Source of the DNA: Parelaphostrongylus tenuis
Taxonomy: Eukaryota; Nematoda; Chromadorea; Rhabditida; Metastrongylidae
Assembly: GCA_019055375.1 (NCBI GenBank)
Contig: JAHQIW010003823.1
Location: forward strand, 62,001 to 126,000
DNA length: 64,000 bases
Direction of reading: 5' to 3'
Positions 1 to 11,394 of this stretch are shown piece after piece; the first letter of the stretch is position 1; each line of letters opens with the position of its first letter. The notes below the pieces were generated by a model. It saw only the letters and a list, made by a program, of their open reading frames with translations. It ran no database searches and had not been told where the DNA came from. Made by a program: the position numbers and the translations under genes.

Positions 1-239
1 ACAACCGATGGACGAGAGCCGTTACCGACTGGATTCCTCGGGACGTCAAGCGCTCTAAAGGAAGACCACTGACCCGTTGGTCCGATTTCTTCACGAAAGC
101 GATGGAAGAAAGATATGATGCTCAGCGAATTCCTAGAGCAAGGAGGACCCACTGGGCTACTCTTGCACGCGATAGGGAAAAATGGAAGAGTTGCTGGTAC
201 CCGCTCGAGTCACTCGACGATCAACGGGACGACAGGTGA
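1..239 (+). pseudogene. RTE-type non-LTR retrotransposon, 3' end of ORF (C-terminal tail), runs off left edge
   Basis: The frame from base 3 encodes the last ~79 residues of an RTE-clade endonuclease/reverse transcriptase and stops at TGA 237-239. It contains [18 protein letters not shown] and [12 protein letters not shown], a tail found downstream of the reverse transcriptase in RTE elements. It is almost base-identical to the reverse complement of 28247-28480, so the two copies are young or recently exchanged. The rest of the element would lie left of the window. The sequence diverges from the second copy just after the stop, at GACAGGTGATAC, marking the 3' boundary of the element. Confidence 0.85.
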
Positions 240-254
240 TACATATCCAACGAT

Positions 255-610
255 GTTGAGCTATATGCAAAATTTTGAACATCAGACCGAAATCGAATCC
301 GCATTTCACCCTTCCCGAGGTAAATTAAGAATTCTTGCTGTTCACATACATATCCAATATCTGTCAAAGTAACTAGGTTCAAAGTCGATTTGTGCTTAAC
401 AGCCAAAGTGTTGACAATTGGTTGCTAACAGATCGATTGTTGTGTCATAGAAAGACGGTAGCAGAATAGGAGACTTGGCAGTGCAGTTGTTATCGCACGC
501 TCCGGAAAGGGTGAAATGCGAGGGTTCGATTTCCGTTTAAGGTTCGAAGTTTTGCATATCTCTCAACATCTATGGGTATATCATCATAATATCACACCAC
601 CGCTGAAAAA
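255..610. repeat. Palindromic repeat made of two tRNA-like modules
   Basis: A minus-strand tRNA-like arm (about 258-330, with GCATTTCACCC and a degenerate box B complement) faces a plus-strand arm (about 460-575, with GGCAGTGCAGTTGTTATCGC resembling box A and GAGGGTTCGATTTCC resembling box B). Each arm ends in the same tail, read as GAAGTTTTGCATATCTCTCAAC on the right arm. The same architecture recurs at 10.1, 23.3, 35.8, 52.2 and 57.4 kb. It is not expected to be a functional tRNA gene. Confidence 0.55.
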
Positions 611-887
611 GTGGTTAGATATCGTTTTCTTGCTGACCACATATTTGAACATTAATTTTGTATATGAATTAAGAGAAAACTAGACAAACGATAGCAAACA
701 CGATAAAAATTCAAAGGATAAAAATCTTGTTGAGATTTGAAGTCAATAATGAACCATGATGGATTTTCAAATAATTTAGGAAGGTTCAAAATTTGATTGG
801 TACTATATCACAACAAAGGAACAGCATGAATAAAAAGCATCATCACTATCGCCTTCCACAATGGTTTTCAGGTGGGCACAAACCAAC

Positions 888-953
888 CTGTGAAAACTGC
901 CTTTCAAGTGAAGGTGATAAAGTGATCGAGGGCGACAGCGATGTAGCAGGTGT
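888..953 (-). CDS. hsf-1: Possible further hsf-1 exon (Ser/Pro-rich)
   Basis: On the minus strand a 66-nt segment is bounded by TTTTTGAG (acceptor-like) and CAG|GTTGGT (donor). It encodes a Ser/Thr/Pro-rich peptide beginning TPATSLSPSITL, in phase 0, which matches the phase at the end of the last confident hsf-1 exon (2062). Low-complexity Ser/Pro sequence fits the C-terminal activation region of HSF but is not diagnostic. The acceptor is weak. It could equally be chance. Confidence 0.3.
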
Positions 954-1185
954 CTCAAAAATAAATATTGATAGAACGTTCCAGATGACTACTGTTAAAT
1001 GTTAAACAATTACCTTAAAGTAAATATTCATAATTATAATGGAGATAATCGACAAAGCATCTCCCATACAGATTCTAGTTTTTACAAACACAAATGCACT
1101 TTGATTGGGAAACTGGTAAAGAAAATATTGACTACGATTTTTGTTCCATTTCTTCGTAAATGATCCTTAAGAGTAAGGTGTTTGA

Positions 1186-1985
1186 AACGGTTGCTTCAAA
1201 TAAATTGGAAACAAAATTGCAGGTTCTTTTCTGTTAGAAGGAAACAAATGAAGAAACGACCCTTTTCTCTGGACAAGAACTTTCCATAATAGTGTTGGTA
1301 ATCATTCAAAGGCTCAAATCTCAAGCTACTAAGCTAAGCGCTCGTTACTTGAAAAGACCTTTCTATAAAACTGAGCATTCGAAATGAAACTGTGTCTCAA
1401 AGCCGCCGCGCGCATTCACTATTACTTTGCAGGAAGTAAGAAAAGCACATGATCGTGCAGAGGAACTTGTAGTATTACAGTCATATGTTCTATCTGGACT
1501 TTCTTCAAAAAGCGGCGAAAAACCCTAGATAAATAACAAAAACCGTATTCCACATATCGTGCTGACACGATTTATTGATCGCGCCATCGATATCACGACC
1601 AGCACACACACTAGCCGACATGTAAAGGCTCCAAATGTGTGAAACTCAATCTTATTTTCCCTGCTACAGTGCAGTGAAACGGTCTTTTCGGAAAATGAGC
1701 ACAGCGTTGTATTCGAGGAAATTTTCGCTATCGAATGGTTACTAGTAGTCGAAAGGTAGAGGAGCCCTGTCCTGCGAGAAATAAGGTGTGTGGAACATAA
1801 ATGTTTCCTTTTTGCTATGGCGTTGTAAAAAGCCTTTCAAAAAACCGTAAAATGGCGCAGTAACTCAAGATCGAAGCTTTAAAAAGATTACTGAAACTTT
1901 GCTCAGCAAAACAGGTCGTTTCTTCATTTATTCCCGTCTGACAGAAAAGAACCAATTTACACTCAAAGACGACTAAAAAAGGTGC
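1186..1985. mobile_element. MITE-like terminal-inverted-repeat element, family T1 copy 1
   Basis: The left end (GGTTCTTTTCTGT at about 1221, then AAATGAAGAAACGACC and CTGGACAAGAACTTT) recurs as the reverse complement at the right end (about 1840-1972). Imperfect inverted repeats of about 130-150 bp enclose some 500 bp of non-coding sequence. Similar copies are seen near 19.99, 21.6, 38.98, 49.88, 61.0 and 62.9 kb. No transposase is present, so it is non-autonomous. Confidence 0.65.
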
Positions 1986-2061
1986 ATCAAAAGAGATTTG
2001 AAAGACCCCGTGCATCCCGTGCACACAGACCAACGGGAAAAGTGGAAAAATACGAACAAAC

Positions 2062-5000
2062 CTTTACAGGAGTCGAAGTATCTACGATATTACAATCATT
2101 AGTCTGTTGTACTTGTTGAGTTGCCAAACCAACACCTACGCTACCGTTCGTTGCTGGTGCTGAAGTGACTTGTGCATTCGGAGGTGTATATGACATATTA
2201 TACCTGAAATACTGGCTCATTATTTCAGCTCAAATTGCTCAATTAATACTTCTACACACTACTCCTCAAATGATGAGAATTCCAAGAAAGGTTGTGGGAG
2301 AGGAATATTTTCTGCTTAGAACCTATTCAATCACAGATAGTCAGAATCATTATATTTCTCCAGCACTCATGAACTACATTCACAATGACTTTTCGTAGCC
2401 TTTACGTAGAATGACACGTGATTTGTCGGCGCCTTGCACTGCGCATTGATATCAATTCACGTTGACAAACACCGCTGCATTTATGCTGCCGATTAGCCAT
2501 TTCTTAAAACAAAAAGATCGAGTATCATAAAGTGAGATCATAAATTCGTCATATAAAAAGTGAACCAAATATAGCTACTTCACATACGACTACGAATGAC
2601 AAGTCAGAAATGGGTAATAATCTCAGGGAGAGATCTACTTTGATCCTTAGAGAAAAGTGGTAAAAAGAGGGCTATGCGTGAGAAATATAAATTTTAAGTA
2701 GAGCGTGAATGTTGTTTCCATTTATGATACCTCTATTTGCCTCTCAGAAACACATAGAGTCCCTTTTGGTTAGCATCTAACCAGCATATTCACAAGACAT
2801 TGCGTTTTAGAGATCTCTGTGTGAGGGAATTCAATACTTCCGAAGGTACTGCTCGAAACACACCTATGACGCGCATTCGCTTAGCCTCTGCCAGAACTTC
2901 TACTTACTACTCTAGTGACTAGTAACGGTCACCATACTCACATAATGGGAGATAAAATGTCTTGAGACTTATTTAGACGGCTAAAAAAAGAAGCTGCTTG
3001 AAAAATTTCCCTCTCCGGACCACGACCGATAAAACAGCGCGGTTATCAGCTTCATACAAAAGCTATGCAAAAGATGATCAGCCCTGTGGAGAAACAGGAG
3101 AAAAGTAGACGAATTGGTGCCAATACTTGACGTCCAATGCACACTCTCTCTGATTTGAACGTGTTTAAGTGTACAGAATACGTCAACAGTCACGTACCCT
3201 TTGCTACCACACTGCTTTGCTTTGTTCTGCATTTGATTCTGTGGGCTACCCGATGACGATGTAGTTGGTACCCATTCATCCGTGATGTCGGCGATTATCG
3301 GACCATCGCCTCGACTTGCAGCAGCCGCAACACCTCGAATTCCACCGATATCTAGCATTTCCCGTTGGAGACGATCAAGTATCTGTGAGGGGAAACAAAG
3401 GTAATCGCTTTAGATCAAAATATCTTTATGTGAAGGCTTTGAAAAAGAAAGCCAAAAAGTGCAATGAATTTGTCCAAAAAAAAAGAAGCAATTTCAAAAG
3501 TATTCTCAATTCCTAGCTAATTACGTAATGAAAGACTCGTACATCAGTCAAGTTGGACGAGTTCGAATTCGAGCTCGCATTCATTCGCATACGCTTCTGG
3601 GGTGGTTCATCAATTGCCAACACTCCTCTCTTCATTACACGCTTCGCCACTGTTGAATTCGGCTGCATCATTGCCACAAGGAACTGCACCAACTGAAATT
3701 ATACGACTTTCAAAACGATAACTATAGAAGGCACGGACACCGAATGATAAAACTTTGAAACACTTCTGCGTTACACCAACAAGATATATTTTGAAAGTTA
3801 CACGATCCCAACTGAAGAGTATGACAATAACGAACTCCATAAGGAATATATCTAACAATACTTAACTCAAAACTAGTTAGTTCTTCAAATTTACCAAGAT
3901 ACTACATTTTATATGATCGGATACTCCATACAAAGTTTAAATAGAAGACAAGCTCAGGTTACAACGTAAATTAGATTAAAGCATAAAAAATGTTAAGCTA
4001 TTAGCACTGATCAACCCCTCTCATGCATTCGTCTTCACAAAGTATCGTTGAAAGTGACTGGATGGATTTTTAGCCTTTACAATGACTCGCGGTGGCCTAC
4101 CACTGCTCAAGTCATGCTGTCCTCTCAAATAGGGGTGATACCAATCACCGATCCTAGAACTACCGGTTGATCGACCACGTATATGTTGCAGAGCACCTCT
4201 GATCACCGCCAAACAACCGTTCCAATTTTCAATAGAGAGTAGACGGGAAAATAACCATCGTAGTCAAAATGGATGGGTCATTAACGTCGACGACTGTCAA
4301 TATTTTGCAACTGGGAGAAAAAATCTCATAAGCGCCTCGAGTGTCTTCGTCTACATTGCTCGAAGAAGAGACTGCAAAAAGTATATTCTAATACAATAGA
4401 AGAAGACAGAACAAAAAATCCGCCTAAGCTGAACAAATAAACAGCAAAGAACAAGCTCAGTTCCGATGAGAGAATTAATATAATGGACCACATCTACACA
4501 ATGAAATTACTACTGAAATATTGCGAGTTACCAGAGAGTGACCTGTCTCACTTTCACCGACATAGATAAAGTTTCGATTCAGCTGAGAGGCAAGATAGGA
4601 GCTCTAGAAAATCTGAGAGCTGCAAATTAGCACATAGAGATCCTTCATAAGTTAAATTCAGGTTTCACAACTAGGACATCACCATTCCACAATGATATTA
4701 CTATCGGCGTAAAGAAAGAGGGTCTCAAAAAAGTGAAACCATGTCGCCAAAACTACTTACCACCGCCTCCAGAACGTCATGAGACGTTAGAATGGGACAG
4801 CATGCGGGTAAAAATCGATGATTGACAATACACCATCTTCGATTTGCTAATGACACTGTTATTACAACAACGAGCACTATCTGAGGAACGAATATTGAGC
4901 GACTTCGACAACGCGTGTGAAAAGTTTAGGTTAGATCAACCCTAACGAAAACGGCACTCCTGAGAATCGTACTTGTTTCCAATGTCTCATCCACTCTCAG

Positions 5001-8000
5001 CGGAATGTTCCAGTTGAATATATTCGGTTGTTCCAGTTTTGTATATCTGGGTAGGGAAGTCAACAATCGCAAACTCTTATGTAGACAGAACGTTCGAAAA
5101 TCAGGCTAGTCGAACAGATGATGCCACGTTAACAATTGATACACAAGCGGTCAGAGATTGCAGTCCTTAGGATTTCAAATGCACAGTAGTGAGATCACTG
5201 AACCTATGGCCACATTTTTCACGAAAACGTCAAAAGAAGAATATCCAGTAACGTTTAACGTGTCCCAAGAGCAGGGAAATGCACTAGCTTACTCTTGCAA
5301 ATGACGGAGGCGAATGGGAAATTTACTGGCGCCCGTTCAGATAACTCGGCAATGCACGGGACCGCAGATAAAACATGAGCTCATTCGAAAGTGCGCAAGC
5401 GAAAAATGTTCAGCGTGCCGCGGATTATACACATTTCAGCTTCTTTGAGAAACATAAAAGTGCTTCTCGTTCGAATTATTTCGGAGGTCTATCAACTTAT
5501 ACTAAACTGATATAAAACGCTGGAAGTGGCTTGCAACATCCAGAACTTCAATTTGAAAATGAGTTCAGCAAATCTATATAAAATTTACCTTCGTTACGAC
5601 CTGCTGCTGGCGGTTGTGTTGGGCTCGTAACAACGTTATTTGTTCCCATAATTGTTCATTCTCTCTGAATAATGAAAAAACATTATTTGGATGCTTCACG
5701 TTAACGGCAATAATGTATACGTATATATACACATATGTATATGAAATATATACGTACATATAGATATGCACATATAACATGTATACGCATATATACATGT
5801 CCATATATGCGCACAGATGTGTACACGTATGTACATATATGCACTTGATTATGCACAAATATGTGCATACATACTGACGTATATACGCATGTACATACAC
5901 ACTTGCACACACATATAAGTATACATGTAAGCACACACGTTTTATATACGCGTACATGCGTACGGGTATATCTGTACATATACATGCACATGCGTGCACA
6001 TATATACATGTATATAAATATATATATGTATATAAACGCCACATACTTTACAAGTTCGTGCATTTTGTTATCCATGTTGCGCTGTTTTTCGCGCATTTGA
6101 CGCAGTTCCTCCATAACCAGTTGAAGAGTGGCTTGAGCTTGTACATTATTAGATGAGTTGTCGATCGCTCGCGTAGACTGCTAGAATGTAAGTAATGATA
6201 TAGGAGAACAAGTCAGAGCCAAAAAAACTAGGAGTATCATCGTTCCAACTTTAATTCACCCAGGAAAATGTTAAAGAGTCGACATTTTATATTCTCTACA
6301 ATGTTGGCAATACTCACATACTAAACCCTAGACGTTACCATTTTAGTAGAAATAATGACAATTGTCCCTTGAACAACTACGGAAAACTAATTTCGCCTGA
6401 CAAACTGTACATCAATAATAGGTATTTGGATGCTCGGATAAGTGTAGAATTCACTTTAGATTTTGAGTTCAAAGATTAATATTATTAAAAAAGCCACGAA
6501 GTGGACATTACGTCTTTCTTGAGTGAGGCATAACTAACAACTATGGAATACCTTTCTCTTGATGTTAATGAGAAATTCTGGATGATCCCGAATGAAGTAG
6601 GGATGACTGAATTCTAAATGATCCTGGTCAGATTCCGTTCGTGTTAGTGATCCTCTATCAACAGGCGTCATTTTTCGAAAGCCATCTGAAATACTAGATA
6701 TTACATTTACATCGATTCTGAGTAGAACTGAATATCTAAGGAAGTACCTCCCAGTCCCACATTCTCAAAAAACAACCTATGTCAAGGATTACCAAGCAAT
6801 AGATTAATCATAACGGCTCAAACTTGTATTCAATCTACAGCAGTAAATGACTACCTGCATGGACGAGATTTACAGTTATCGCAGAACTACAAGAAAAAAT
6901 CCTCAACAACCAGCAAATTACTGGTTGGATATAAACTGTGAGTTTGGGATGAAACTGCAATGTTCATGGCAAAGATGGCCATATAAGTATAACTCGATAA
7001 GAACCTTTGATATCTTTAATACCTGAGCTGACAGAAACCTGCATTGAGAAGTCTTAGAAAAATCTAATCTTTACGAGAGAGATAACTCCAACACTTACAC
7101 ATATTCAACTGACGAATAAGACTATTCAAGTTGTTATGCTTGAAGAAATGCGGAAGAACGTTGCGACAAAACGAATACGGATCGATTATATGGAAGCTGT
7201 ATCCCGACTAAAAAGTATAGAATTGCTTGCACCTGTGAATTTACAAAACCACATTTCCATGTACTTCACAACAACATTAAACTCAGCACGATGATAAAAG
7301 GAACAAAACAAGCTATTTACCTCATCCCATCGCACAATCTGCTGATACTGCGGATCCTCAACGATACTCCATAGCTTTATCAAAAATAGTGGCATCTTCT
7401 CATCGTCTTTGAAACATGGAAGTTGGGTTATCGGCTGAAAAAAAATGAAGTGAAATATCGACTGGAAAAACAATGATTAGCACGTGCCCCAAAAAGAATG
7501 AAACGCGGGTTCAGCTCTCACCCGGGTTTTGAAGTTTTACATATCGTTCAACATCAGTGGCTGAAAATAAACAACTTTTCGGCTCTATTCAAGCACCACA
7601 ATAAGTGGTATGACTCATAACCATTACTTTTCGGATATGTTTACTTAGTAAACACTTCTGAACGACTTTTACTTTCCGGGCCATCAATTCTTTCCCAGTA
7701 ACTGACACCGACCGCATCGATGATAGAAAGTGCTCCGCCTGGTTATGATTCCCAGCCCAAACCAAAGTGTTCTTGTAGCGATTTCACTACAAGACGCACA
7801 CCGAGTAAGGTAAAACTGCTTCTCAGCACACCAGTTGAAGTTCACAAGCATATCTGATGTGCAACATAACGATGCACTCTAGTAATTTATAGACAAACTA
7901 GCGTCATGCATTGTTATCCTTTACTACGTGTACATCACCTGTTGTTTGCAGGTCGAAAATTCATGTTCAAGGTACAGGGCTTCATTTAAAGGTATTAATG

Positions 8001-9913
8001 ACCTAGAAGGTGGGAAAAAGTGAAGTTGTTGTCTTCTCGGTGGCGCATGTGGCGCAGTGGTTAAAGACGCACTGCGACAAACATGCAGTTGATAGTTTGA
8101 TCCCAAGTCCGTGGCCAGCCAAGCGTTCCATCTCTCTGGGACGGATAAATTGTTACCAGACTTGTCTGGGACGATACCAGCAGTATCTTGATACATCGTT
8201 GGGCCACAACGAGTTATTGTAAAGCAAATAAGCATTCATTTACCTCACACGATCTGAGATAAAGATGAATGCATGGCGCAACGCTCAGGAAATGATCAAA
8301 GTCGAGAGCCTTATCTTCTGTCCCTTCATTACCTTTTCGAAGGATAAAGATAGAAAAGGATGAAGCTCTCGGCATTGATCAATTCTTGAGGGATGCACCA
8401 TGCATTCGTTTTCACCGGCATTGCCTTAGGTGAGAGAATACACACCTGCCCTATACCCGTAAAGGCCTACCGATGTATCAAATCAGCGCAACTATGCTCC
8501 CTGAAAAGTCTGGTTCCAATTCACCGACTCGAAAGGAATGAAAGATTTGGTGAGCCGTGAGCACGGGGTCGAACTAATAACATTCGGTTGGTCGACCACA
8601 TGGTGTGCCTCACAGCACCTCTACCACTGCGCCTCACACTGCTCGTTTCCGAAGAACAATATCATCAAGTATGACTTCCCTCAAATATTAGGATTATATT
8701 CTTCGAAAAAGAACACCATAACATGGCAAAACGAAAGGAACATCGAATTTCGTAATATCGACCAAATCGATGACTAATAGACTGCATGTATGTCCTTAAT
8801 CATAGAATCACCTAAACGATGCGATGTTTGTTTAACTGAAAAAGAATAGAGCAGACTATGGCAATTATTTGACGCTTTTTCATACGACATGTTGAAACCG
8901 ATGCAGTCTCTATTTGAAGTGTCTTCCTGATATGACAAGGGTTTTCCCAACATGGAAAGATTTCGCACTAAGTCAACACCCGCGGGTTTAGAGAGGAGAT
9001 TCGCCGCCCTCTTACCAAGTTCCATATGGTATGATATTGCCAAAACACGTCTAATCCAGGGTTTTTGGAATAAGGGTGTCAAATACTGCTTGGCCAATTT
9101 TCGCACTGTGATACGACACATCGAGGTAACACCTCTGACAAGTGCTTAATAAAAAGTTCGATAAGTCCCCTTGTGTTCTTCACTTGAGCAAAACAGTTAC
9201 TGATAGCTACTGAACATAAACTCTTTGTATTTCAGGAACTAACAGGGTCCCTCTGATCCTGGAGAGTTAAGTATGACGTGATGAGGTGATGACTCGCCGT
9301 ATACGCAAGGAGCTAGCCTCATGACGAGTACACTGAGCCCCTAATCTCTCCGAAGTCAATAAATTGGCAGTACACATATCTCAGATAACTCGTTTCCTTT
9401 GAATCACAAAAAATGACAACTGCCTGAGGTGAAGACATGGAAACACTTAAACACAGGTGTCTCGGAAATTCAAGCAAAAACCGACTTCACCAGCATTCAA
9501 CGAATTCCACTGAAAAGCCCAAAGATCTTCTAAGCAGCAGCAGAAGAGACCCGAAATTACGAAGACGTGACTAATGGACTAGACAAGAGGAAACGAGCTG
9601 AATGATGCAATAAGCGCCGGAATCCCCAAAGCAAGCAATACATCCAAGTGTTGCATGAAATAAAGACGAAACAGGTCAGGACTTTTGGAAAAGAGAACTT
9701 CCAAAAAGTATATTTCCCGTAAGAACAAAAACTAACGGAACCGTTTTGTAGAAAATATAGTTGAGGATAGCTCATCATAGCGATGAGATACGCTGTTTTA
9801 AACTACTAAATGATCAAAAGTATCAATACCTGCTGCTGAATCGGTGCCACAATGACCCGGGGCACATCTTGTGGCGAGATCACTTCAATTTTCGGTACCC
9901 GATTGGCATACAT
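2062..9913 (-). CDS. hsf-1: Heat shock transcription factor HSF-1 (partial, C-terminus unresolved)
   Basis: Nine phase-consistent exons were joined by eye: 9913-9830, 7434-7321, 7207-7099, 6685-6552, 6180-6047, 5664-5589, 3692-3543, 3382-3198 and 2203-2062, giving 376 codons without a stop. The first ATG (9911-9913) opens [11 protein letters not shown]. Residues ~43-150 form the winged-helix DNA-binding domain: [20 protein letters not shown], then [16 protein letters not shown] (recognition helix) and YGFRKM. Residues ~165-225 form the heptad-rich trimerisation coiled coil ([20 protein letters not shown], then [20 protein letters not shown]), followed by QFLVAMMQP and a basic stretch. Exon 8 carries [14 protein letters not shown] trimers bind heat-shock elements and activate chaperone genes in the nucleus. 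The C-terminal activation region is not recognised; exons may continue towards base 1 or beyond. The upstream in-frame sequence is open to about 9966, so an earlier start in another exon is possible. Confidence 0.9.
2230..3190. other. hsf-1 intron, no recognisable feature
   Basis: This stretch separates two hsf-1 exons. I see no coding segment with paired splice sites, no clear repeat and no RNA gene. Open frames here are short and lack splice signals or family similarity. Confidence 0.5.
4005..4225 (-). mobile_element. tRNA-derived SINE, family S1 (minus), in hsf-1 intron
   Basis: Read on the minus strand it has the degenerate head AGAGGTGCTCTGCAACATA, a box B-like GTTGATCGACC region, the shared body (GGTGATTGGTATCACCCCTA, GACTTGAGCAGTGGTAGG) and the family tail with GAATGCATGAGAGGGG. 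It matches better copies at 14.7, 31.4 and 53.9 kb. Older and more diverged than those. Confidence 0.6.
4535..5370 (+). pseudogene. Decayed RTE reverse transcriptase relic in hsf-1 intron
   Basis: Scattered in-frame blocks match the intact RTE frame at 28.2-30.2 kb: LTFTDIDKV near 4550 (block with the first catalytic Asp in the intact copy), [15 protein letters not shown] near 4670, [13 protein letters not shown] near 4785, [11 protein letters not shown] near 4895, and the C-terminal tail near 5300. Several stops and frameshifts separate the blocks. It lies antisense to hsf-1 and is an old dead copy. Confidence 0.7.
5708..6035. repeat. TA/CA-rich microsatellite in hsf-1 intron
   Basis: About 330 bp of alternating purine-pyrimidine sequence built from ATATAC, ACACAT and GTATAT steps fills most of the intron between two coiled-coil exons. 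Long open frames here encode only Tyr/Ile/Cys/His repeats on both strands and are artefacts. The same composition recurs at 38.65-38.9 kb. Confidence 0.85.
8035..8330 (+). mobile_element. tRNA-derived SINE, family S1 (plus)
   Basis: The head GTGGCGCAGTGGTTAAAGAC resembles a tRNA box A and is followed by a box B-like TAGTTTGATCCC, then the family body (CAGACTTGTCTGGGACGATA) and a tail GATGAATGCATGGCGCAACG. It faces a minus copy at 8375-8645, tail to tail. Confidence 0.65.
8375..8645 (-). mobile_element. tRNA-derived SINE, family S1 (minus)
   Basis: On the minus strand: GAGGCGCAGTGGTAGAGGTG (box A), GTTAGTTCGACCCCGTGC (box B), CTCACCAAATC, then the body and a tail with GAATGCATGGTGCATCCCTC. 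Inverted partner of the copy at 8035-8330, so the pair could fold as a long hairpin. Confidence 0.7.
9130..9825. other. hsf-1 intron, no confident feature
   Basis: No exon, RNA gene or strong repeat is recognised. A short segment near 9575 (AAGAGGAAACGAGCTGAA) faintly resembles the KRKRAAW block of the RTE protein, but this is too weak to call. Confidence 0.4.
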
Positions 9914-10117
9914 ATTGCTGCTGATGGGTCGGGTCGTACTGAGCAAACGGCACAATCGATGACCCTAAAAAATGGAAAATCAGAGATCAAAACTGACTTG
10001 GCAATAACAATAACGTATTGACGAAAACTCCCATATATTACAAAAAATTGTGTCGCAGTCTAAATTTATGCTTTATTTTATACTTAGTTGTCTAATAGTG
10101 TTATGATGACATCAGAG

Positions 10118-10385
10118 TGCTGAGTGGTATGCAAAATTTCCAACGCTGGCAGGAATTGAACTCTCGTTTCACCCATACGGCGCTACCAATACACTTACGA
10201 GGCCACCGTCCAGCAACCAGCGTCCATAGTTTGCACCAATTGAAGAATGGCAACAAAACGATGATCCCCGTGGTGTAATGGTAGCATGCGCCTTCGGTAC
10301 AAATGTAGCGAGGTTCAAGTCCCGCCCAGGGTGGGACGATTTGCATATCGCTCAACCTCTTTAATAGGTATCTTAGATAAGATAG
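10118..10385. repeat. Palindrome of two tRNA-like modules facing 5' to 5'
   Basis: The left arm (minus, about 10130-10195) carries the box B complement GAATTGAACTCTC and box A complement GGCGCTACCAAT. The right arm (plus, about 10262-10352) carries CGTGGTGTAATGGTAGCATG (box A) and GAGGTTCAAGTCCCGCC (box B) followed by TTTGCATATCGCTCAAC. The left arm's outer edge (GAGTGGTATGCAAAATTTCC) is the complement of that tail. Box A and B fit RNA polymerase III internal promoter patterns, but the acceptor stems do not pair convincingly. Confidence 0.65.
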
Positions 10386-10674
10386 TGGGCCCGCAACAGA
10401 AATCAGAACACTTTGAAAAACGATTCTCCTTTTCACACGGCATAATCAATCAATACTAGTTCCTTTTGCGATTTATCTAGTACCATGAGGTTTGTATGGA
10501 AACTTCTTACGACTAACGGCTAGAGTTTTTCATTCGAGTGGCGCTTTACCGAAAAAGATTCGACACGAAAGACAACGAAAACGAAGACATGAAAGAAGGA
10601 CGAACGATCGAACTCATCGCCTCTGAAGAAGGACGAAGAGGGAAAACGTCGAAAGATTAGAAGAATAGAGGATA

Positions 10675-10965
10675 CAGCTCTCGGCGTCGATCAATCTCCG
10701 AGGAATGCGCCATGCATTCGTCTTCAGTTAACCTCGTTTGAGGCTACTGTGCATAATATCTGGCCTTTACAGTGACTCATGGGTAGCCTACCGATATATC
10801 AGGTCAGGCTGCTATTCTCCCATACAAGTGTGATACCAGTTCACCGACCCCGGCAGGATGAAAGGCTTGGTGAGCCTAGAGCGCGGGATCGAACCATAGA
10901 CCACCGACTAATCGATCATATTAGTCGCAGATCACCTCTAACCACTACGCCACACGCGCTCGTCA
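10675..10965 (-). mobile_element. tRNA-derived SINE, family S1 (minus)
   Basis: On the minus strand it reads GTGTGGCGTAGTGGTTAGAG (box A), GGTTCGATCCCGCGCTC (box B), CTCACCAAGCC, the body with CCGGGGTCGGTGAACTGG, then GAATGCATGGCGCATTCCTC and a terminal GAGAGCTG. One of the better preserved family members. Confidence 0.8.
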
Positions 10966-11161
10966 AAACCGACTAAATTTCTGTATCCAAATCGTAGAAA
11001 GAGATTTGCTGGTTATTTCCTAATCAATCAAAACATTGCCACTCAGTGATCACGGGATAGAGAATGTCAACTACGTCACAAATCTCGGGAAAGTTTACTG
11101 AAGCAAGACAACTCTCTCGATAAGAACCTATCATTGGAATTAGTATGTTCACTTTCGACTT

Positions 11162-11390
11162 TTTTAACAAGCTCTGAGCGCAAGCTTGGGGCACCTTGTA
11201 AACAAACAACAAATATAAAAAGGTTGAGGAGCGTTGTCAACAAACAACAGATATAAAGAAGCTCTGAGCGTCTTCTAAACGAACAACAAACATAAACAAG
11301 CTCAAGGCGCCTTGTAAACAAACAACGGGCGTAAACAAGCCTGGGGTAGGTTGTAAACAAACAACAAGCATAAACAAACCCTATGAAAAA
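11162..11390. repeat. 39-bp minisatellite, about 5-6 units
   Basis: The core AACAAACAACAAATATAAA recurs at about 11201, 11239, 11278, 11317 and 11356, a spacing of 38-39 bp. Between cores lies a variable AAGCTCTGAGCGNCTTGT-like spacer. Because 39 is divisible by three, the minus strand shows a 13-residue repeat inside a chance open frame (11076-11492); I do not regard that as a gene. Confidence 0.85.
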
Positions 11391-11394
11391 CTTC

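Noticed and set aside
5574..6114. Open frames of 137-156 codons on the minus strand
   Set aside because: They are translations of a TA/CA microsatellite; only the flanking ~20-45 codons at each end are real hsf-1 exons.
10262..10352. Possible functional tRNA genes (several loci with box A and box B)
   Set aside because: Acceptor and anticodon stems do not pair properly, copies are diverged, and they recur in fixed repeat contexts, so they are SINE or palindrome arms.
11201..11390. CRISPR-like regular repeats
   Set aside because: Units are contiguous minisatellite repeats in a eukaryotic genome; the spacers are not unique sequence and no cas genes are present.
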